A DNA stretch of 64,000 nucleotides from NCBI RefSeq assembly GCF_000383915.1, contig NZ_KB912942.1, forward strand, positions 2,897,195 to 2,961,194, given 5' to 3'. Source of the stretch: Amycolatopsis benzoatilytica AK 16/65. Its GTDB lineage: Bacteria > Actinomycetota > Actinomycetes > Mycobacteriales > Pseudonocardiaceae. Shown in pieces: positions 9,324 through 18,812 of the stretch (the first letter of the stretch is position 1; the number at the start of each line of letters is the position of its first letter). Below the pieces are notes generated by a model. That model saw only the letters and a list, made by a program, of their open reading frames with translations, had not been told where the DNA came from and searched no databases. The position numbers were made by a program, and so were the translations under genes.

Positions 9324-10742
9324 TCACGCGGCTCGTGGCCAGTGGCCGCCCTGGTCGGTGTCGTCGGCCTGGGCCAGGCGTTTCGCGCTCGCTGCGGCGC
9401 GGCCCTTGAACAGCGCGTGCAAGACCAGGCCCGCGAGCAGCACGAGCATCGCCTCGTATACCGCGGCGTATCCGGCGGCAAAGGTGACCCACAGCGAGAA
9501 GAGCACCGCGGCGGCCGTGATGGCGAGGTCGCGCACCAGCAGCCAGCGGTGCACACGGCGGTTGCCCGAAACGAGGTAAGCCAGCTGGGTGCAAGCGGAC
9601 AGGAAGTACGGGATGGCTACCGTGACGACCGTCAGATTCACCAGGAAAGAGAAGACCGTCAGGCCGGTTCCGGAGGTGTAGCGCCAGACCATCAGCAGCG
9701 ACGGCAGCAGCGCCGCCAGCAGGATGCCGAACCACGCGGTGTCCTTGCGGTCGGTCCAGGCGAACGCGCGCGGGAACAGTCCGTCCGCCGCCGCGGCGCG
9801 CGACACCTCGGTCGTCACCAGGGTCCACCCGTTCAGCGCGCCGATCCCGGAGATCACGGCCAGCGCGGCGACCAGTTTCCCGGCCCAGCTGCCGCCCGGC
9901 AGGATCGCCTCGAAGGCGGGCACGAACGGAGTGCCGCTCGAAACGAGGACGTCGTGTGGGACGAGTCCCATCACCGCCGCCGACACGGCCAGGTAGACCA
10001 CCGCGCTCGCGCCAGTGCCCAGCAAGGAGGCGCGGCCGACGTTACGGCCCGGATCGCGCACCCGCTTCGCCGTCACCGCGGCCACCTCGACCCCGATGAA
10101 GGCGAACAGCGCGACGCCCGCGGCGACCCCGACGGCGCCGTAGAGGCTGCCCCCGGAGGCGTTGAACGCGCCGAAGTTGGCCTTCGTCACGAAGAACCAG
10201 CCGACCACGCCGACGAACAGCAGCGGCAGGAACTTCAACGCCACGGTGACGTTCTGGAACCACGCCATCTGCCGCACCCCGGCGAGGTTGATCGCTGCCG
10301 GTATCCACAGCCCGGCCAGCGCGATGCCGACGTTCACCCACACCGATGGATTCTCGATGCCGGACAGCGACTCCACGTAGAGCACCCACGACGCGACGAT
10401 CGCCGCATTCCCCGCCCACGCCGAAACCCAGTAGCACCAACCGACCAGGTAACCGGCGAAATCGCCGAACTCGTGCCGGGCGTAGGCGTACAAGCCGCCG
10501 TCGGTGTTGGGCACCCGCCGGGTCAGCTGTCCGAAAAGGATGGCCAGCAACGCCGCGCCCGCCGCGATCACGCCGAGTACGACCAGCGAACTGGTCCCTG
10601 CCCCGGCCAGCACCGCCGGCATGGTGAAGACGCCGGTGCCGACGATGCTGCCGGCCACCAGTCCGGTGGCCGAGGTCAGCCCGAGCGTCCGGCTGCGATG
10701 CGCGGCTGGCTCGTCCTCGTTCACTTCTTGTGCTCTGCGCAT
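9324..10742 (-). CDS. arcD: APC-family amino-acid permease, probable arginine/ornithine exchanger
   Basis: 472 aa with about twelve hydrophobic segments. The first contains [20 protein letters not shown], the glycine-rich TM1 signature of amino acid-polyamine-organocation antiporters. The ATG at 10742 is chosen for AGGAGAG seven bases upstream. It leads the arc operon, so arginine import in exchange for ornithine is the likely role; this rests on operon position and family. The C-terminus ([21 protein letters not shown]) is a soluble tail. Confidence 0.87.
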   Translation of the reverse strand: MRRAQEVNEDEPAAHRSRTLGLTSATGLVAGSIVGTGVFTMPAVLAGAGTSSLVVLGVIAAGAALLAILFGQLTRRVPNTDGGLYAYARHEFGDFAGYLVGWCYWVSAWAGNAAIVASWVLYVESLSGIENPSVWVNVGIALAGLWIPAAINLAGVRQMAWFQNVTVALKFLPLLFVGVVGWFFVTKANFGAFNASGGSLYGAVGVAAGVALFAFIGVEVAAVTAKRVRDPGRNVGRASLLGTGASAVVYLAVSAAVMGLVPHDVLVSSGTPFVPAFEAILPGGSWAGKLVAALAVISGIGALNGWTLVTTEVSRAAAADGLFPRAFAWTDRKDTAWFGILLAALLPSLLMVWRYTSGTGLTVFSFLVNLTVVTVAIPYFLSACTQLAYLVSGNRRVHRWLLVRDLAITAAAVLFSLWVTFAAGYAAVYEAMLVLLAGLVLHALFKGRAAASAKRLAQADDTDQGGHWPRAA

Positions 10743-11134
10743 CTCTCTCCTGTCGCTGGTGGCCTCCCGCCATGGAACCCGCGGCATCCTGATGCGGGCA
10801 GAGGTCTTTGGGCCCGGGTCCGGACTCGAAGGTCATCCGGGGGTTCGCGCCAGCCGGTCCGCCGAGGGCCAGCTCACCAATCGCGGCCGGCGCCGAGAGC
10901 GCGATCTCCAGTGCCCCGGCAACTAGCCGCGCCTTTGCCGCCGAAGCTGATCAAGCCGAGCACCGCGCAGGCTCGCGGCCAAGGCCGCCGTGGGTCTTGC
11001 AGGCGCAGCGCGGGAATCCGAGGCCAGGCGTGCCGGAGGAACGCTGCGGTGTTTGACCGCTTCGCAGCGTGGTAACCCGTGGTTCGCCAAGGAGCTGCGT
11101 GCACACAACGCTGTGAGGACGAGAGGACTCGGTC
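10743..11134. other. Divergent control region of the arc operon and the GAF-GAF sensor gene
   Basis: About 390 bases between two divergent genes, presumably both promoters. TTTGGGCCCGGGTCCG at 10807-10822 loosely resembles a DosR half-site pair but with a 3-base spacer instead of 4. No other repeat or gene is seen. Confidence 0.4.
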
Positions 11135-12808
11135 GTGGGCGAAACGCGCAACGCCCGGTTGACGTTTCCGGATCTCCCCCGGATGGAACTGGACCAGCTC
11201 CTCGGGCAACTCGTCGAGAGGGCCGAGGAGGTCATGGCCACGCAAGGCCGGCTCCGCGGCCTGCTGAAGGCGAACCGGATAGTGACCGGCGACCTCGCGC
11301 TGCCGACGCTGCTGCGCAGGATCATCGAAGCCGCGCGGGACCTGATCGGCGCCCGCTACGCCGCGCTCGGCGTGCTGGGACCGGACGGACGGCTCGCCGA
11401 ATTCGTCCACACCGGCATGGACCCCGAAACCGTGGCGAAGGTGGGCGATCTGCCCGCGGGCAAAGGACTGCTCGGCGCCCTGATCGACGACCCCCGCCCG
11501 ATCCGCCTCGCACGCATTTCCGACGACCCGCGCTCGAGCGGATTCCCCGAGCAGCATCCGCCGATGGACAGCTTCCTGGGCGTGCCGATCCTGATCCGCG
11601 ACACCGTGTTCGGCAACCTCTACCTCACCGAATGCGATCATGGCGAATTCACCGGCGAGGACGAAGAACTTGCCCTGGCCCTGGCCGCGACCGCGGGCCA
11701 GGCAATCGAAAACGCGCGCCTCTACGCGACCTCGCGCAAACAGCAGGAATGGCTGCAGGCCACCGCCGCGATCACCCGCGACCTGATCACCCCAGGCAAG
11801 GACCGCCCGCTGCGCGCGATCGCCGGCTACACCCGCGATCTCGCCGAGGCCGACCTGGTCGCCATCCTGCGGCCTTCCCGGCGCCGCGACTGCCTTCGAG
11901 TCGATGTCGCGGTCGGCGACCAGGCCGACCGTATCGCCGGACGCGATATCCCGCTGAACACGACCCTCATCGGCGAGGTCTACCAGTCCGGCGTACCTCG
12001 TGCCGGGTCCTGGCAGGACCAGCAGTCCGCCGAGATCGCCAGTCTCGTCCGCGTCGACGCCGTGCTGGCGGTGCCCTTGACCGGCGACAACGGCGTCAAC
12101 GGCGTGCTGACCGGCGCCCGCGCGCCCGGCCGCCCCGGCTTCTCCGACGAAGACCTGACGATGGCCGCGGCGTTCGCCGCGCAGGCCTCGGTGTCGCAGT
12201 CCCTGGCCGGGGCCCGCGCCGAACAGCAGCGCAACGAACTGCTCGAGGACCGGGACCGGATCGCCGCCCGGCTCCACGAGCACGTCATCAACCGGGTCTA
12301 CGCCGTCGGCCTTTCCCTGCACACGACCCTGGCCCACGCCAAATCGCCGCTGGTCGCCCAGCGCCTTCAGGCCGCGATCAGCGAGCTTGACGACGTCACC
12401 CTCCAGATCCAAGACGCCGTCCTGCAACTCGACGACCTGCCCAATCGCGGTGGACAACCCCTGCGCGAACGCATCCAGCACCTTCTCGACGAGACAGCCA
12501 CGTCGCATACGGTGTCGACCCACTTCTCCGGCAAGCTCAACCAGATCACCGGCCAGCTCGCCGACGACCTGCTCACCGCACTCCGGAAAGGACTCTTGGT
12601 CGGGGCGGCCGGGAACGACCCGGCCGAGGTCGAGGTGACCATCGACGAGGAGCGCGTCTTGCTGAAGGTCACCAGCGCCCGGGCCGGCGGCTTCGACCCC
12701 GCCGAGGCCGACCGGGTGCGCGCGCTCGCCGAACGGAACGGAGGCACCGCCGATATCACGCCCACCGGGATGACCTGGACCGTCCCCGGCCCGGCGACAA
12801 CCCGTTGA
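11135..12808 (+). CDS. DevS/DosS-like GAF-GAF sensor with a degenerate kinase end
   Basis: 557 aa from GTG. GAF-A covers about residues 55-200 and keeps the histidine of GFPEQHPPMDSFLGVP (H141), the position I align with the heme ligand H149 of M. tuberculosis DosS. GAF-B covers about 220-365. The dimerisation helix carries EDRDRIAARLHEHVINR with a histidine near residue 381. The expected HATPase domain is eroded: where the family has EALSNVARHA there is TALRKGLLVGAAG, and no DxGxG or GLxN motif follows, only about 110 residues of recognisable length. It may be a ligand-binding or phosphatase-type partner rather than a kinase. It is divergent from the arc operon. Confidence 0.82.
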   Translation: MGETRNARLTFPDLPRMELDQLLGQLVERAEEVMATQGRLRGLLKANRIVTGDLALPTLLRRIIEAARDLIGARYAALGVLGPDGRLAEFVHTGMDPETVAKVGDLPAGKGLLGALIDDPRPIRLARISDDPRSSGFPEQHPPMDSFLGVPILIRDTVFGNLYLTECDHGEFTGEDEELALALAATAGQAIENARLYATSRKQQEWLQATAAITRDLITPGKDRPLRAIAGYTRDLAEADLVAILRPSRRRDCLRVDVAVGDQADRIAGRDIPLNTTLIGEVYQSGVPRAGSWQDQQSAEIASLVRVDAVLAVPLTGDNGVNGVLTGARAPGRPGFSDEDLTMAAAFAAQASVSQSLAGARAEQQRNELLEDRDRIAARLHEHVINRVYAVGLSLHTTLAHAKSPLVAQRLQAAISELDDVTLQIQDAVLQLDDLPNRGGQPLRERIQHLLDETATSHTVSTHFSGKLNQITGQLADDLLTALRKGLLVGAAGNDPAEVEVTIDEERVLLKVTSARAGGFDPAEADRVRALAERNGGTADITPTGMTWTVPGPATTR

Positions 12809-13088
12809 CCGGCCGCGCGCCGCCCGCGCCGCGACACTGCGCCTGACGAGCCACGCTCGACCGAATGGCCCCCGGCGCCTGGCCAGCGCCTCGAACTTGA
12901 GCTGCTGTCCGTCGGCACGAGCAGGAAGCGCCACGCCGTGCGAGATCGTGCGGCCGGGCCGACGGATTCAGGTCGTTGATCGGGCTTCGCCGTGCCTCCC
13001 AGGTCCGCAGGGCGCTCGGCGCAGGACAGCCGGAGGGCCTACGTGTTCTCGGTCTGCACCGGCGCGCTAATGCTCGCTGCCTTCCCGC
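12809..13088. other. Intergenic region between convergent genes, nothing recognised
   Basis: About 280 G+C-rich bases separating the sensor gene from the catabolic operon's last gene. No hairpin or coding domain stood out. It marks the left boundary of the catabolic block. Confidence 0.35.
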
Positions 13089-14390
13089 TCAGCGCCGGCC
13101 GAGGTTCTCCGTCGGCACCCGGTGGGTCTCCGGCCCCGCCAATGCAGCGACGGACGCCAGCACCGCTACTCCCGCGCAGATCCACACGGTCGGATGCCAG
13201 GTGCTCCGGCCTTCGCTGAGAGCCTGCGCCAGCGCGGGCGCGAACCCCGAAGCGAGCAGCCCGAGCATCAGCCCGACCGCCATGCCGGTGTAGCGGACGC
13301 GGGCGGGGAACTGCTCCGGGTAGTAGGCCGCGCCCACCCCGACCGGCATGATGGCGAACACGCCCATGCCGATCACCCCCGCGGCGAACACGAGGGGAAG
13401 GTTCCCGGCGTCGATCGCGCCGAACAGCACGAACAACGACAGGCCGGAGCCCAGTGCCCCGGCCACGAACACCGGTTTGCGGCCGATCCGGTCCGACAGC
13501 CGCCCGACCAACGGGGCCGCCACCACCGCGCCGAGGTTGCCCAGCGACACCACGGCGAGCATCACCGGCCGGGACAGGTGCGCGGGTCCGGTGGCGTAGG
13601 CGAGCGCGAAGACGGTGAAGATCGTGCCCATGACGTTGACCGTGCTGCAGACCGCGACCCGCAGCGTGGTCACCCAGTGCTCGCGCAACAGCGTCACGAT
13701 CGGCAGCGAAGCGCGCTCACGCAAGCCGGTGAACACCTCCGGTTCTTCGAGTTTGCGCCGCAGCAGGAAGGCGACGAGCGTCAGCACTCCGCTGAGCAGG
13801 AACGGCAGCCGCCAGCCCCAAGTGTGCAGCTGCTGTTCGGACAGGGCCGTCAGCGGCAGGAACACCAGGCTGCCCAGCGCCATTCCCAGCTGCATCCCGC
13901 TCATGGAGAAGCCGGCGTAGTAGGCGCGACGGTCGTCCGGGGCGTGCTCCACGGTCAACGAAGTCGATCCGGGCGACTCGCCGCCCGCGGAGATGCCTTG
14001 CACCAAGCGAAGCACGACCAGCAGGATCGGCGCCGCGACGCCGATCGAGGCGTAGGAAGGCAGCAGCCCGATCGCGAACGTCGCGAGGCCCATCAAGCCG
14101 ATCGTCAGCATGAGGGCGAGCCGGCGGCCGAGCTTGTCCCCGAGGTGGCCCCACAGCACGGCGCCGAAGGGGCGGGCGACGTAGGCGACGCCGAACGTCC
14201 CGATCGACAGCAGGGTCCCGGTCGCTCCGGCGTTCGGGAAGAACACTTTGCCGAAGACCAGGGCAGCGGCCGACCCGTAGATCAAGAAGTCGTAGTACTC
14301 CAGCGCGCTGCCGAAGAACCCGGAAACCGCCGCCCGGCGGACCTTCCGGGATCTCGGCACCGCGGGGGCGTGCGGAACGGCAGTGGACAT
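13089..14390 (-). CDS. MFS transporter, metabolite:H+ symporter (MHS) type
   Basis: 433 aa with twelve predicted membrane segments. The N-terminus FFGSALEYYDFLIYGSAAALVF and the TM2-3 loop GHLGDKLGRRLALMLTI are typical of the ProP/ShiA/KgtP group of proton-linked organic-acid importers. SDRIGRKPVF is the second-half signature. It is the last gene of a leftward catabolic operon, four bases after the VOC-domain gene, so it probably imports the aromatic or carboxylate substrate. The operon has a second MFS gene at 18.8 kb, perhaps for a different compound. Confidence 0.87.
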   Translation of the reverse strand: MSTAVPHAPAVPRSRKVRRAAVSGFFGSALEYYDFLIYGSAAALVFGKVFFPNAGATGTLLSIGTFGVAYVARPFGAVLWGHLGDKLGRRLALMLTIGLMGLATFAIGLLPSYASIGVAAPILLVVLRLVQGISAGGESPGSTSLTVEHAPDDRRAYYAGFSMSGMQLGMALGSLVFLPLTALSEQQLHTWGWRLPFLLSGVLTLVAFLLRRKLEEPEVFTGLRERASLPIVTLLREHWVTTLRVAVCSTVNVMGTIFTVFALAYATGPAHLSRPVMLAVVSLGNLGAVVAAPLVGRLSDRIGRKPVFVAGALGSGLSLFVLFGAIDAGNLPLVFAAGVIGMGVFAIMPVGVGAAYYPEQFPARVRYTGMAVGLMLGLLASGFAPALAQALSEGRSTWHPTVWICAGVAVLASVAALAGPETHRVPTENLGRR

Positions 14391-14393
14391 GGC

Positions 14394-15104
14394 TCAGCTC
14401 CCGGTTGCTTGGTGGGTGATCGGGTTCAGGCGGATGGTGCGGGGGCCGTCGGTGGTGTCGAAGGTGACCGCGTACAGCCCGTCGGGACCGCCGTTGTAGG
14501 CGATGTCGACGCCGAGGTCCGAGGGAGCGGCGACGTCGCCGAGCCAGGCATTCAGGTCCGCCGCGGTGCCGCCGAGCTCGATCGCGGTCACCCCGGTCCC
14601 CCGCACGTCGCCGGTGCCCGGTTGGGGCGGGAGCACGCTGGAATGGTTCGCCAGGTCGGGCACGTGGTAGAGGTTGGGCTTGCCGCGCAGCCAGGAGTTC
14701 CGGAAGTCCGGTGCGTGCACCGAGGGCGCGCTCCCCTGCGCGGGAACCATCCGGACCTTGCCGCCGTCGATGTCCCCGGACGGGGTGATCCCGTGGTGCC
14801 GTGCGAACTCCGCCACCTCCTCGACGTCGTCGCTGCGCAGGCACAGCCCGGCGAAGCAGTCCCCGCCCGCGGTCTGGCGTTCCAGCTCCAGCGCCAGCGG
14901 GGCGCGCTCGGCGATCATCCGGTGATCGACGATGCTCTCGACCTCGACGTAGACGTACCCGCCGAGCGAAAGCAGTTTCTGGCCCAGGCCCAACCCGGGG
15001 AAGTAGCCGCCGTCGGCGCTGCCGAGGCCGGTCGCCCGGCTCAGGTCGGCGGTGGTGCGGTAGAGGTTGTCCGACCAGACGGCGATGTGGTCGAGGCTGA
15101 TCAC
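14394..15104 (-). CDS. VOC/glyoxalase-like domain protein
   Basis: 236 aa from a GTG with AGGA seven to ten bases upstream. It begins VISLDHIAVWSDNLYRTTADLSRATGL, the first strand and histidine of a vicinal-oxygen-chelate module of the glyoxalase-like type. A central DVRGTGVTAIELGG opens a second half. The metal ligands are not clear enough to say whether it is a dioxygenase or an isomerase. It sits between an old-yellow-enzyme gene and an MFS gene in the operon, so it likely acts on a ring-cleavage or hydroxylated intermediate. Confidence 0.65.
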   Translation of the reverse strand: MISLDHIAVWSDNLYRTTADLSRATGLGSADGGYFPGLGLGQKLLSLGGYVYVEVESIVDHRMIAERAPLALELERQTAGGDCFAGLCLRSDDVEEVAEFARHHGITPSGDIDGGKVRMVPAQGSAPSVHAPDFRNSWLRGKPNLYHVPDLANHSSVLPPQPGTGDVRGTGVTAIELGGTAADLNAWLGDVAAPSDLGVDIAYNGGPDGLYAVTFDTTDGPRTIRLNPITHQATGS

Positions 15105-15120
15105 GGCGTTTCCTGTTCTG

Positions 15121-16215
15121 TCAGGCCACTGTGGACGGTTTCGGGACGGCTCGGCCGTACTGCCACGGATAGGCCCCCGCGAGCAGGCCGGGGTCCAGCC
15201 GGGCCATCGCCCGCAACGGCCAGGACGGATCGCGCAGCGCTTCCCGCGCCAGCAGGACGGCGTCGGCGGCGCCATCGGCGACGATCGCCTCCGCCTGCTC
15301 CGGCTCGGTGACGAGCCCGACCGCGGAGACCGGCAGCCCGGGCACGGCGGAGGCGATCCGCCGCGCGAACGGCACCTGGTAGCCAGGCGCGACCGGGATC
15401 TCCTGGTCGGGGTCCAGCCCGCCGGTGGTTACGTCGAGCAGGTCGACCCCGCGAGCCGCCAGCAGCCGGGCCAGCTCGACGGTCTCGTCCGGGGTCCAGC
15501 CGCCGGCCACCCAGTCGGTGGCCGAGACCCGCACGAGGAGCGGCCGGTCGTCCGGCCAGGCGGCGCGGACTTCGTCGACCACCCGCAGGAGCAGGCGGGT
15601 CCGGTTCTCGAACGAGCCGCCGTAGGCGTCGGTGCGGCGATTGGCCCGCGGCGAAAGGAACTGGTGCAGCAGGTAACCGTGCCCGGCGTGGATTTCGACG
15701 GCGTCGAACCCGGCCCGCACCGCCCGCCCGGCCGCCGCGGCGAAGTCCGCGGCGATCCGGTCCAGGTCGGCTGGTGACGCCTCGGCCGGCGTCGCGAACC
15801 CGCGGTAGGCCGACGCCGACGGCGCCAGGGCCGGCCAGCCGCCGTCGGCCGGCGGAATCGTGCCCCGGCCCTGCCCGGGGATCCGGGTCGACGCCTTGCG
15901 CCCGGCATGCCCGAGCTGGACCCCGATGGCGGTGCCACGGGCGTGCGCGAAGCCGGTGATCCGCCGCCACCCCGCGACCTGCTCCTCCGACCACAGGCCG
16001 ACGTCGGCCGGGCTGATCCGGCCCTCCGGGGACACCGCCGTCGATTCGGTGAGCACCAGTCCGAACCCACCGGCGACCCGGGCGCCCAGGTGGACCAGGT
16101 GCCAGTCGGTGGGGACTCCGTCGGGGCCGGCGCTGTACTGGCACATCGGCGAAAGCCAGACCCGGTTCGGCAGTTCCAGGCCGCGCAGCCGCAGCGGCTC
16201 GAACAGCGCGCTCAT
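15121..16215 (-). CDS. Old yellow enzyme (NADH:flavin oxidoreductase, YqjM-like)
   Basis: 364 aa. The N-terminal LSPMCQYSA carries the cysteine that marks the YqjM/thermophilic-like class. HAGHGYLLHQFLSPRANRRTDAYGGS contains the substrate-binding His pair and FMN contacts, and AVGLVTEPEQAEAIVADGAADAVLLAREAL is the phosphate-binding end. The enzyme reduces activated C=C bonds of enones and related compounds with NAD(P)H. The ATG overlaps the stop of the amidohydrolase gene (ATGA). In the operon it would reduce an unsaturated intermediate after hydroxylation or decarboxylation. The substrate is unknown. Confidence 0.9.
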   Translation of the reverse strand: MSALFEPLRLRGLELPNRVWLSPMCQYSAGPDGVPTDWHLVHLGARVAGGFGLVLTESTAVSPEGRISPADVGLWSEEQVAGWRRITGFAHARGTAIGVQLGHAGRKASTRIPGQGRGTIPPADGGWPALAPSASAYRGFATPAEASPADLDRIAADFAAAAGRAVRAGFDAVEIHAGHGYLLHQFLSPRANRRTDAYGGSFENRTRLLLRVVDEVRAAWPDDRPLLVRVSATDWVAGGWTPDETVELARLLAARGVDLLDVTTGGLDPDQEIPVAPGYQVPFARRIASAVPGLPVSAVGLVTEPEQAEAIVADGAADAVLLAREALRDPSWPLRAMARLDPGLLAGAYPWQYGRAVPKPSTVA

Positions 16216-17168
16216 CGGGCCTGCCCGAGGAAGGCGCGGGCGTTCGCGGTGAGCGTGGCGGCGTCCAGCCCGCTTCCGGTGGCGAACCCGAGCGGGTCGC
16301 GCTGGGCCATGTCGAACGGGTAGTCGCTGCCACACACGACGGCCTGCTTGCCGGCCCGTTCGGTGAGCAGGCCGAGCAGCGCCGGATCGTGGGTGACTGT
16401 GTCGAACCACAGGTCCCGCACCGCTTCCCCCGGTGGGCGGGCCGAGTCGCGGCGGACGTCCGGCCGAGTGCGCCAGCCGTGGTCCCAGCGGCCCAGCAGG
16501 CCCGGCGTGCAGCCTCCGCCGTGCACGAAACAGATCCGCAGGCCGGGCAGCGCGTCGAGGACACCGCCGAGCAGCAGCGCGGCCACCGCGGTCGCCGTCT
16601 CCACCGGGTTGCCGATCAGATTGGCCAGGTAGTGCCCGGACCATTCGTGCCGCGGCAGCTGCATCGGGTGCACCAGCACCGAAAGCCCGAGCCGGGCGCA
16701 CTCGCCGAGCACGTGCCGCAGGACGCCGGAGTCCAGCGACGCGCCGCCGAGCAGCGGCGGGATCGCCACCCCGGCGATGCCGGGCGCCGAGGCCAGCCCT
16801 TCGAGCCGGGTGGTGGCCGCTCCGGCGTCGTCGAGCGGCACCAGGCCGAGCCCGGCCAGCGCGCCGTCGGACCCGGCGACGACCTCGGCGAGCGCGTCGT
16901 TGAACGCGTCGACGTAGTCCGAAGCCGGACCCGCCACCGGAAACGCGAACGGGGGCGCGGAAAGCACGCGCACGGCGAGGCCCGCTTCGGCCATGTCGGC
17001 CCGGATCGCCGGGACGTCGCTCATCGCGCGGGTGGCGATCGATAGCGGCACCTCGCCGAGGTGCAGTTCGCCGTCACGATCGCGAAGCGGCCCGTACGGC
17101 GCACCCGGCGGCAGCCCGAAGAGGTCCGCGGGCAGCCAGTGCGCGTGGACGTCGATCCCGCCGCTCAC
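16212..17168 (-). CDS. ACMSD-type amidohydrolase/decarboxylase
   Basis: 318 aa from a GTG overlapping the stop of the cupin gene. Amidohydrolase_2 metal ligands: HAHW at residues 7-10, VLVHPM in the middle, CFVHGGG, and CGSDYPFD near residue 275. Members include aminocarboxymuconate-semialdehyde decarboxylase, gamma-resorcylate decarboxylase and 5-carboxyvanillate decarboxylase, which use a metal to decarboxylate without oxygen. Tight coupling to a cupin and an old yellow enzyme suggests decarboxylation of an aromatic acid or of a ring-opened semialdehyde. Which reaction applies cannot be read from the sequence. Confidence 0.82.
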   Translation of the reverse strand: MSGGIDVHAHWLPADLFGLPPGAPYGPLRDRDGELHLGEVPLSIATRAMSDVPAIRADMAEAGLAVRVLSAPPFAFPVAGPASDYVDAFNDALAEVVAGSDGALAGLGLVPLDDAGAATTRLEGLASAPGIAGVAIPPLLGGASLDSGVLRHVLGECARLGLSVLVHPMQLPRHEWSGHYLANLIGNPVETATAVAALLLGGVLDALPGLRICFVHGGGCTPGLLGRWDHGWRTRPDVRRDSARPPGEAVRDLWFDTVTHDPALLGLLTERAGKQAVVCGSDYPFDMAQRDPLGFATGSGLDAATLTANARAFLGQAR

Positions 17169-17605
17169 GCGCGGTCCAGCGGAAGCGGCGCGTTCGCGCT
17201 GTCGAGGTGCTCGACAGTGGTGAACACCAGGTCGGTGTCGCCGGCGTTTTCGATGTCGTGCAGCAGGTACTGCCCCGCCGCGAAGGTGAAGTGCCGGGTC
17301 TCCCCCGCTTCGTAGGACACCTCTCGGGTGGTGCCGTCGCTGGTGTGCTGACGGCTGCGCCCGGCGTTGACGGCGGTCCAGAAGTAGTCCAGGACGTGCC
17401 GGTGGGCATGCCACCGTTCACCGGGCGCGAGGCGGATCTCCCAGACGCGCACGCGGTCGTTCTCGCTGAGCAGCCGTGAACCCACTTCGCCGTCGTGGGC
17501 GTGGGCCTCGAACTCGGCGCGCAGCTCGGCGCTCCAGCCGGTGAAGCCGGTGCCGGTCAGCTCGCCGGCGAGCGGGAGGTCGGACAGGAATCCGGTGTCG
17601 GTCAT
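17165..17605 (-). CDS. Cupin-domain protein
   Basis: 146 aa. Cupin motif 1 is APGERWHAHRHVLDYFW, with two metal-type histidines; motif 2 includes GQYLLHDIENAGDTDLVF. A leading 50-residue segment precedes the barrel. A single small cupin can be a ring-cleaving dioxygenase, an isomerase or a binding protein. Four-base overlap with the downstream amidohydrolase gene implies a linked step. It could supply the ring-cleavage dioxygenase otherwise missing from the operon, but that is a guess. Confidence 0.75.
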   Translation of the reverse strand: MTDTGFLSDLPLAGELTGTGFTGWSAELRAEFEAHAHDGEVGSRLLSENDRVRVWEIRLAPGERWHAHRHVLDYFWTAVNAGRSRQHTSDGTTREVSYEAGETRHFTFAAGQYLLHDIENAGDTDLVFTTVEHLDSANAPLPLDRA

Positions 17606-17621
17606 CGTGGGTCCTTTCGGG

Positions 17622-18812
17622 TCAGCGGACGGGGCCGTAGAGGCCGAACCGCAGGTCGGGGTCGCCGGGGGTCCAGGTGTTGCGGAACTGGGAGCGTTCG
17701 CCCATGTCCTTGACCCGGGCCAGGAGCCGGGCGCCCAGTTCGAGCTGGGCCGGCTCCCACTTCCGCAGCGCGGCGGGGATGTCGCCGTCGGCGGCGGTCA
17801 GCGCGTCGGCGAGCGCCCAGCCGTCGGCGGCGGCTTTGGCGGTGCCGGCGGCGGCGTGCGGGCGGGCGGCGGACGCGGCGTCGCCGAGCAGGGCGATCCG
17901 GCCGTCGGCCATCTTCGCCGACCGGACGTCGGACACGACCTGGACGTAGGGCTGCTCGGTGGCGGTGACGACCTCGGCCGCGGCCGGCGCCAGCACCTTC
18001 GCGGCGGTCTCGCGCATCTCGTCGACGTAGCGGTCCTGGACCTGACCCGGGTGCAGCGAAACGGATCCGGTGAAGCCCCGCTTGTCGATCAGCATCTCGG
18101 CGAGCTCACCGCCGGCGGGCACGTTGCGGTACCAGACATAGTTCATCAGCCGGTCCCTCGGACCGGTCCCCGTCTCGCCGGGGATCGGGTAGAGGGTGAT
18201 GTGCGAGTGCGGAACGACGCTGTAGGAAATCGCATTGCCCATCAGCTCCCGCACGTCGGCGGGCAGCGTGTGCTCGGGCACGGTGCCGCGCCATCCGACG
18301 TAGCCGGAGTATTCCATTGTGGACTCCGGGTCGAGCACCCGGCGGCCGACCGAGGTGATCCCGTCCGCGAACACCACCAGCTCCGCCGCCGCCCGCCGGC
18401 CGCTGACGAACCGGACGGTCGCGTGGTCCGCGTCCTGCGAGACACCGCAAGCGAATTCGCCGAGGTGGTAGTGCGCGGTGCCGAAGTCGGCGAGCAGCGC
18501 GCGGTAAAAGGTGCCCCATGAGGTATAGGTCCAGTGGCGCCGCTCGCGGTGCACGATCTCGTTGCGCGCCCCCAGGTACTGGACGTACTCGGTGGCCGTC
18601 GACAACGCCTCCGGGTCCTGGTTGCTGCGTTCGGCGAACCAGCGGACCGTGTCCGGCTGCAGCACGATCCCGCCGCCCCGGCCGTCCAGCGGGGTCGGGG
18701 TGCGCTCGAAGACGTCGACCTCGAAGCCGAGGTCGCGCAGCAGCAGCGCGGTGGTCAGCCCGCCGATGGAGCCGCCGATCACGACGGCGCGGGCGTGGGT
18801 GTACGGGGACAT
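17622..18812 (-). CDS. FAD-dependent monooxygenase, 2,6-dihydroxypyridine 3-hydroxylase-like
   Basis: 396 aa. FAD site VVIGGSIGGLTTALLLRDLG at residues 10-29, ADGITSVGRR as the NAD(P)H/FAD DG motif, and ALLGDAASAARPHAAAGTAKAAADGW as the GD motif. The overall pattern, including GYVGWRG, NYVWYRNV and the RVKDMGERSQF tail, is that of 2,6-dihydroxypyridine 3-monooxygenase and relatives acting on hydroxylated N-heterocycles or phenols. The start overlaps the stop of the MFS gene by one base (TGATG). It is the probable ring-activating enzyme of the operon. Substrate class is inferred. Confidence 0.83.
   Translation of the reverse strand: MSPYTHARAVVIGGSIGGLTTALLLRDLGFEVDVFERTPTPLDGRGGGIVLQPDTVRWFAERSNQDPEALSTATEYVQYLGARNEIVHRERRHWTYTSWGTFYRALLADFGTAHYHLGEFACGVSQDADHATVRFVSGRRAAAELVVFADGITSVGRRVLDPESTMEYSGYVGWRGTVPEHTLPADVRELMGNAISYSVVPHSHITLYPIPGETGTGPRDRLMNYVWYRNVPAGGELAEMLIDKRGFTGSVSLHPGQVQDRYVDEMRETAAKVLAPAAAEVVTATEQPYVQVVSDVRSAKMADGRIALLGDAASAARPHAAAGTAKAAADGWALADALTAADGDIPAALRKWEPAQLELGARLLARVKDMGERSQFRNTWTPGDPDLRFGLYGPVR

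Noticed and set aside
10807..10822. DosR box before arcD (TTTGGGCCCGGGTCCG)
   Set aside because: Half-sites are spaced by three bases rather than four and the symmetry is mostly generic G/C runs; too weak to list as a site.
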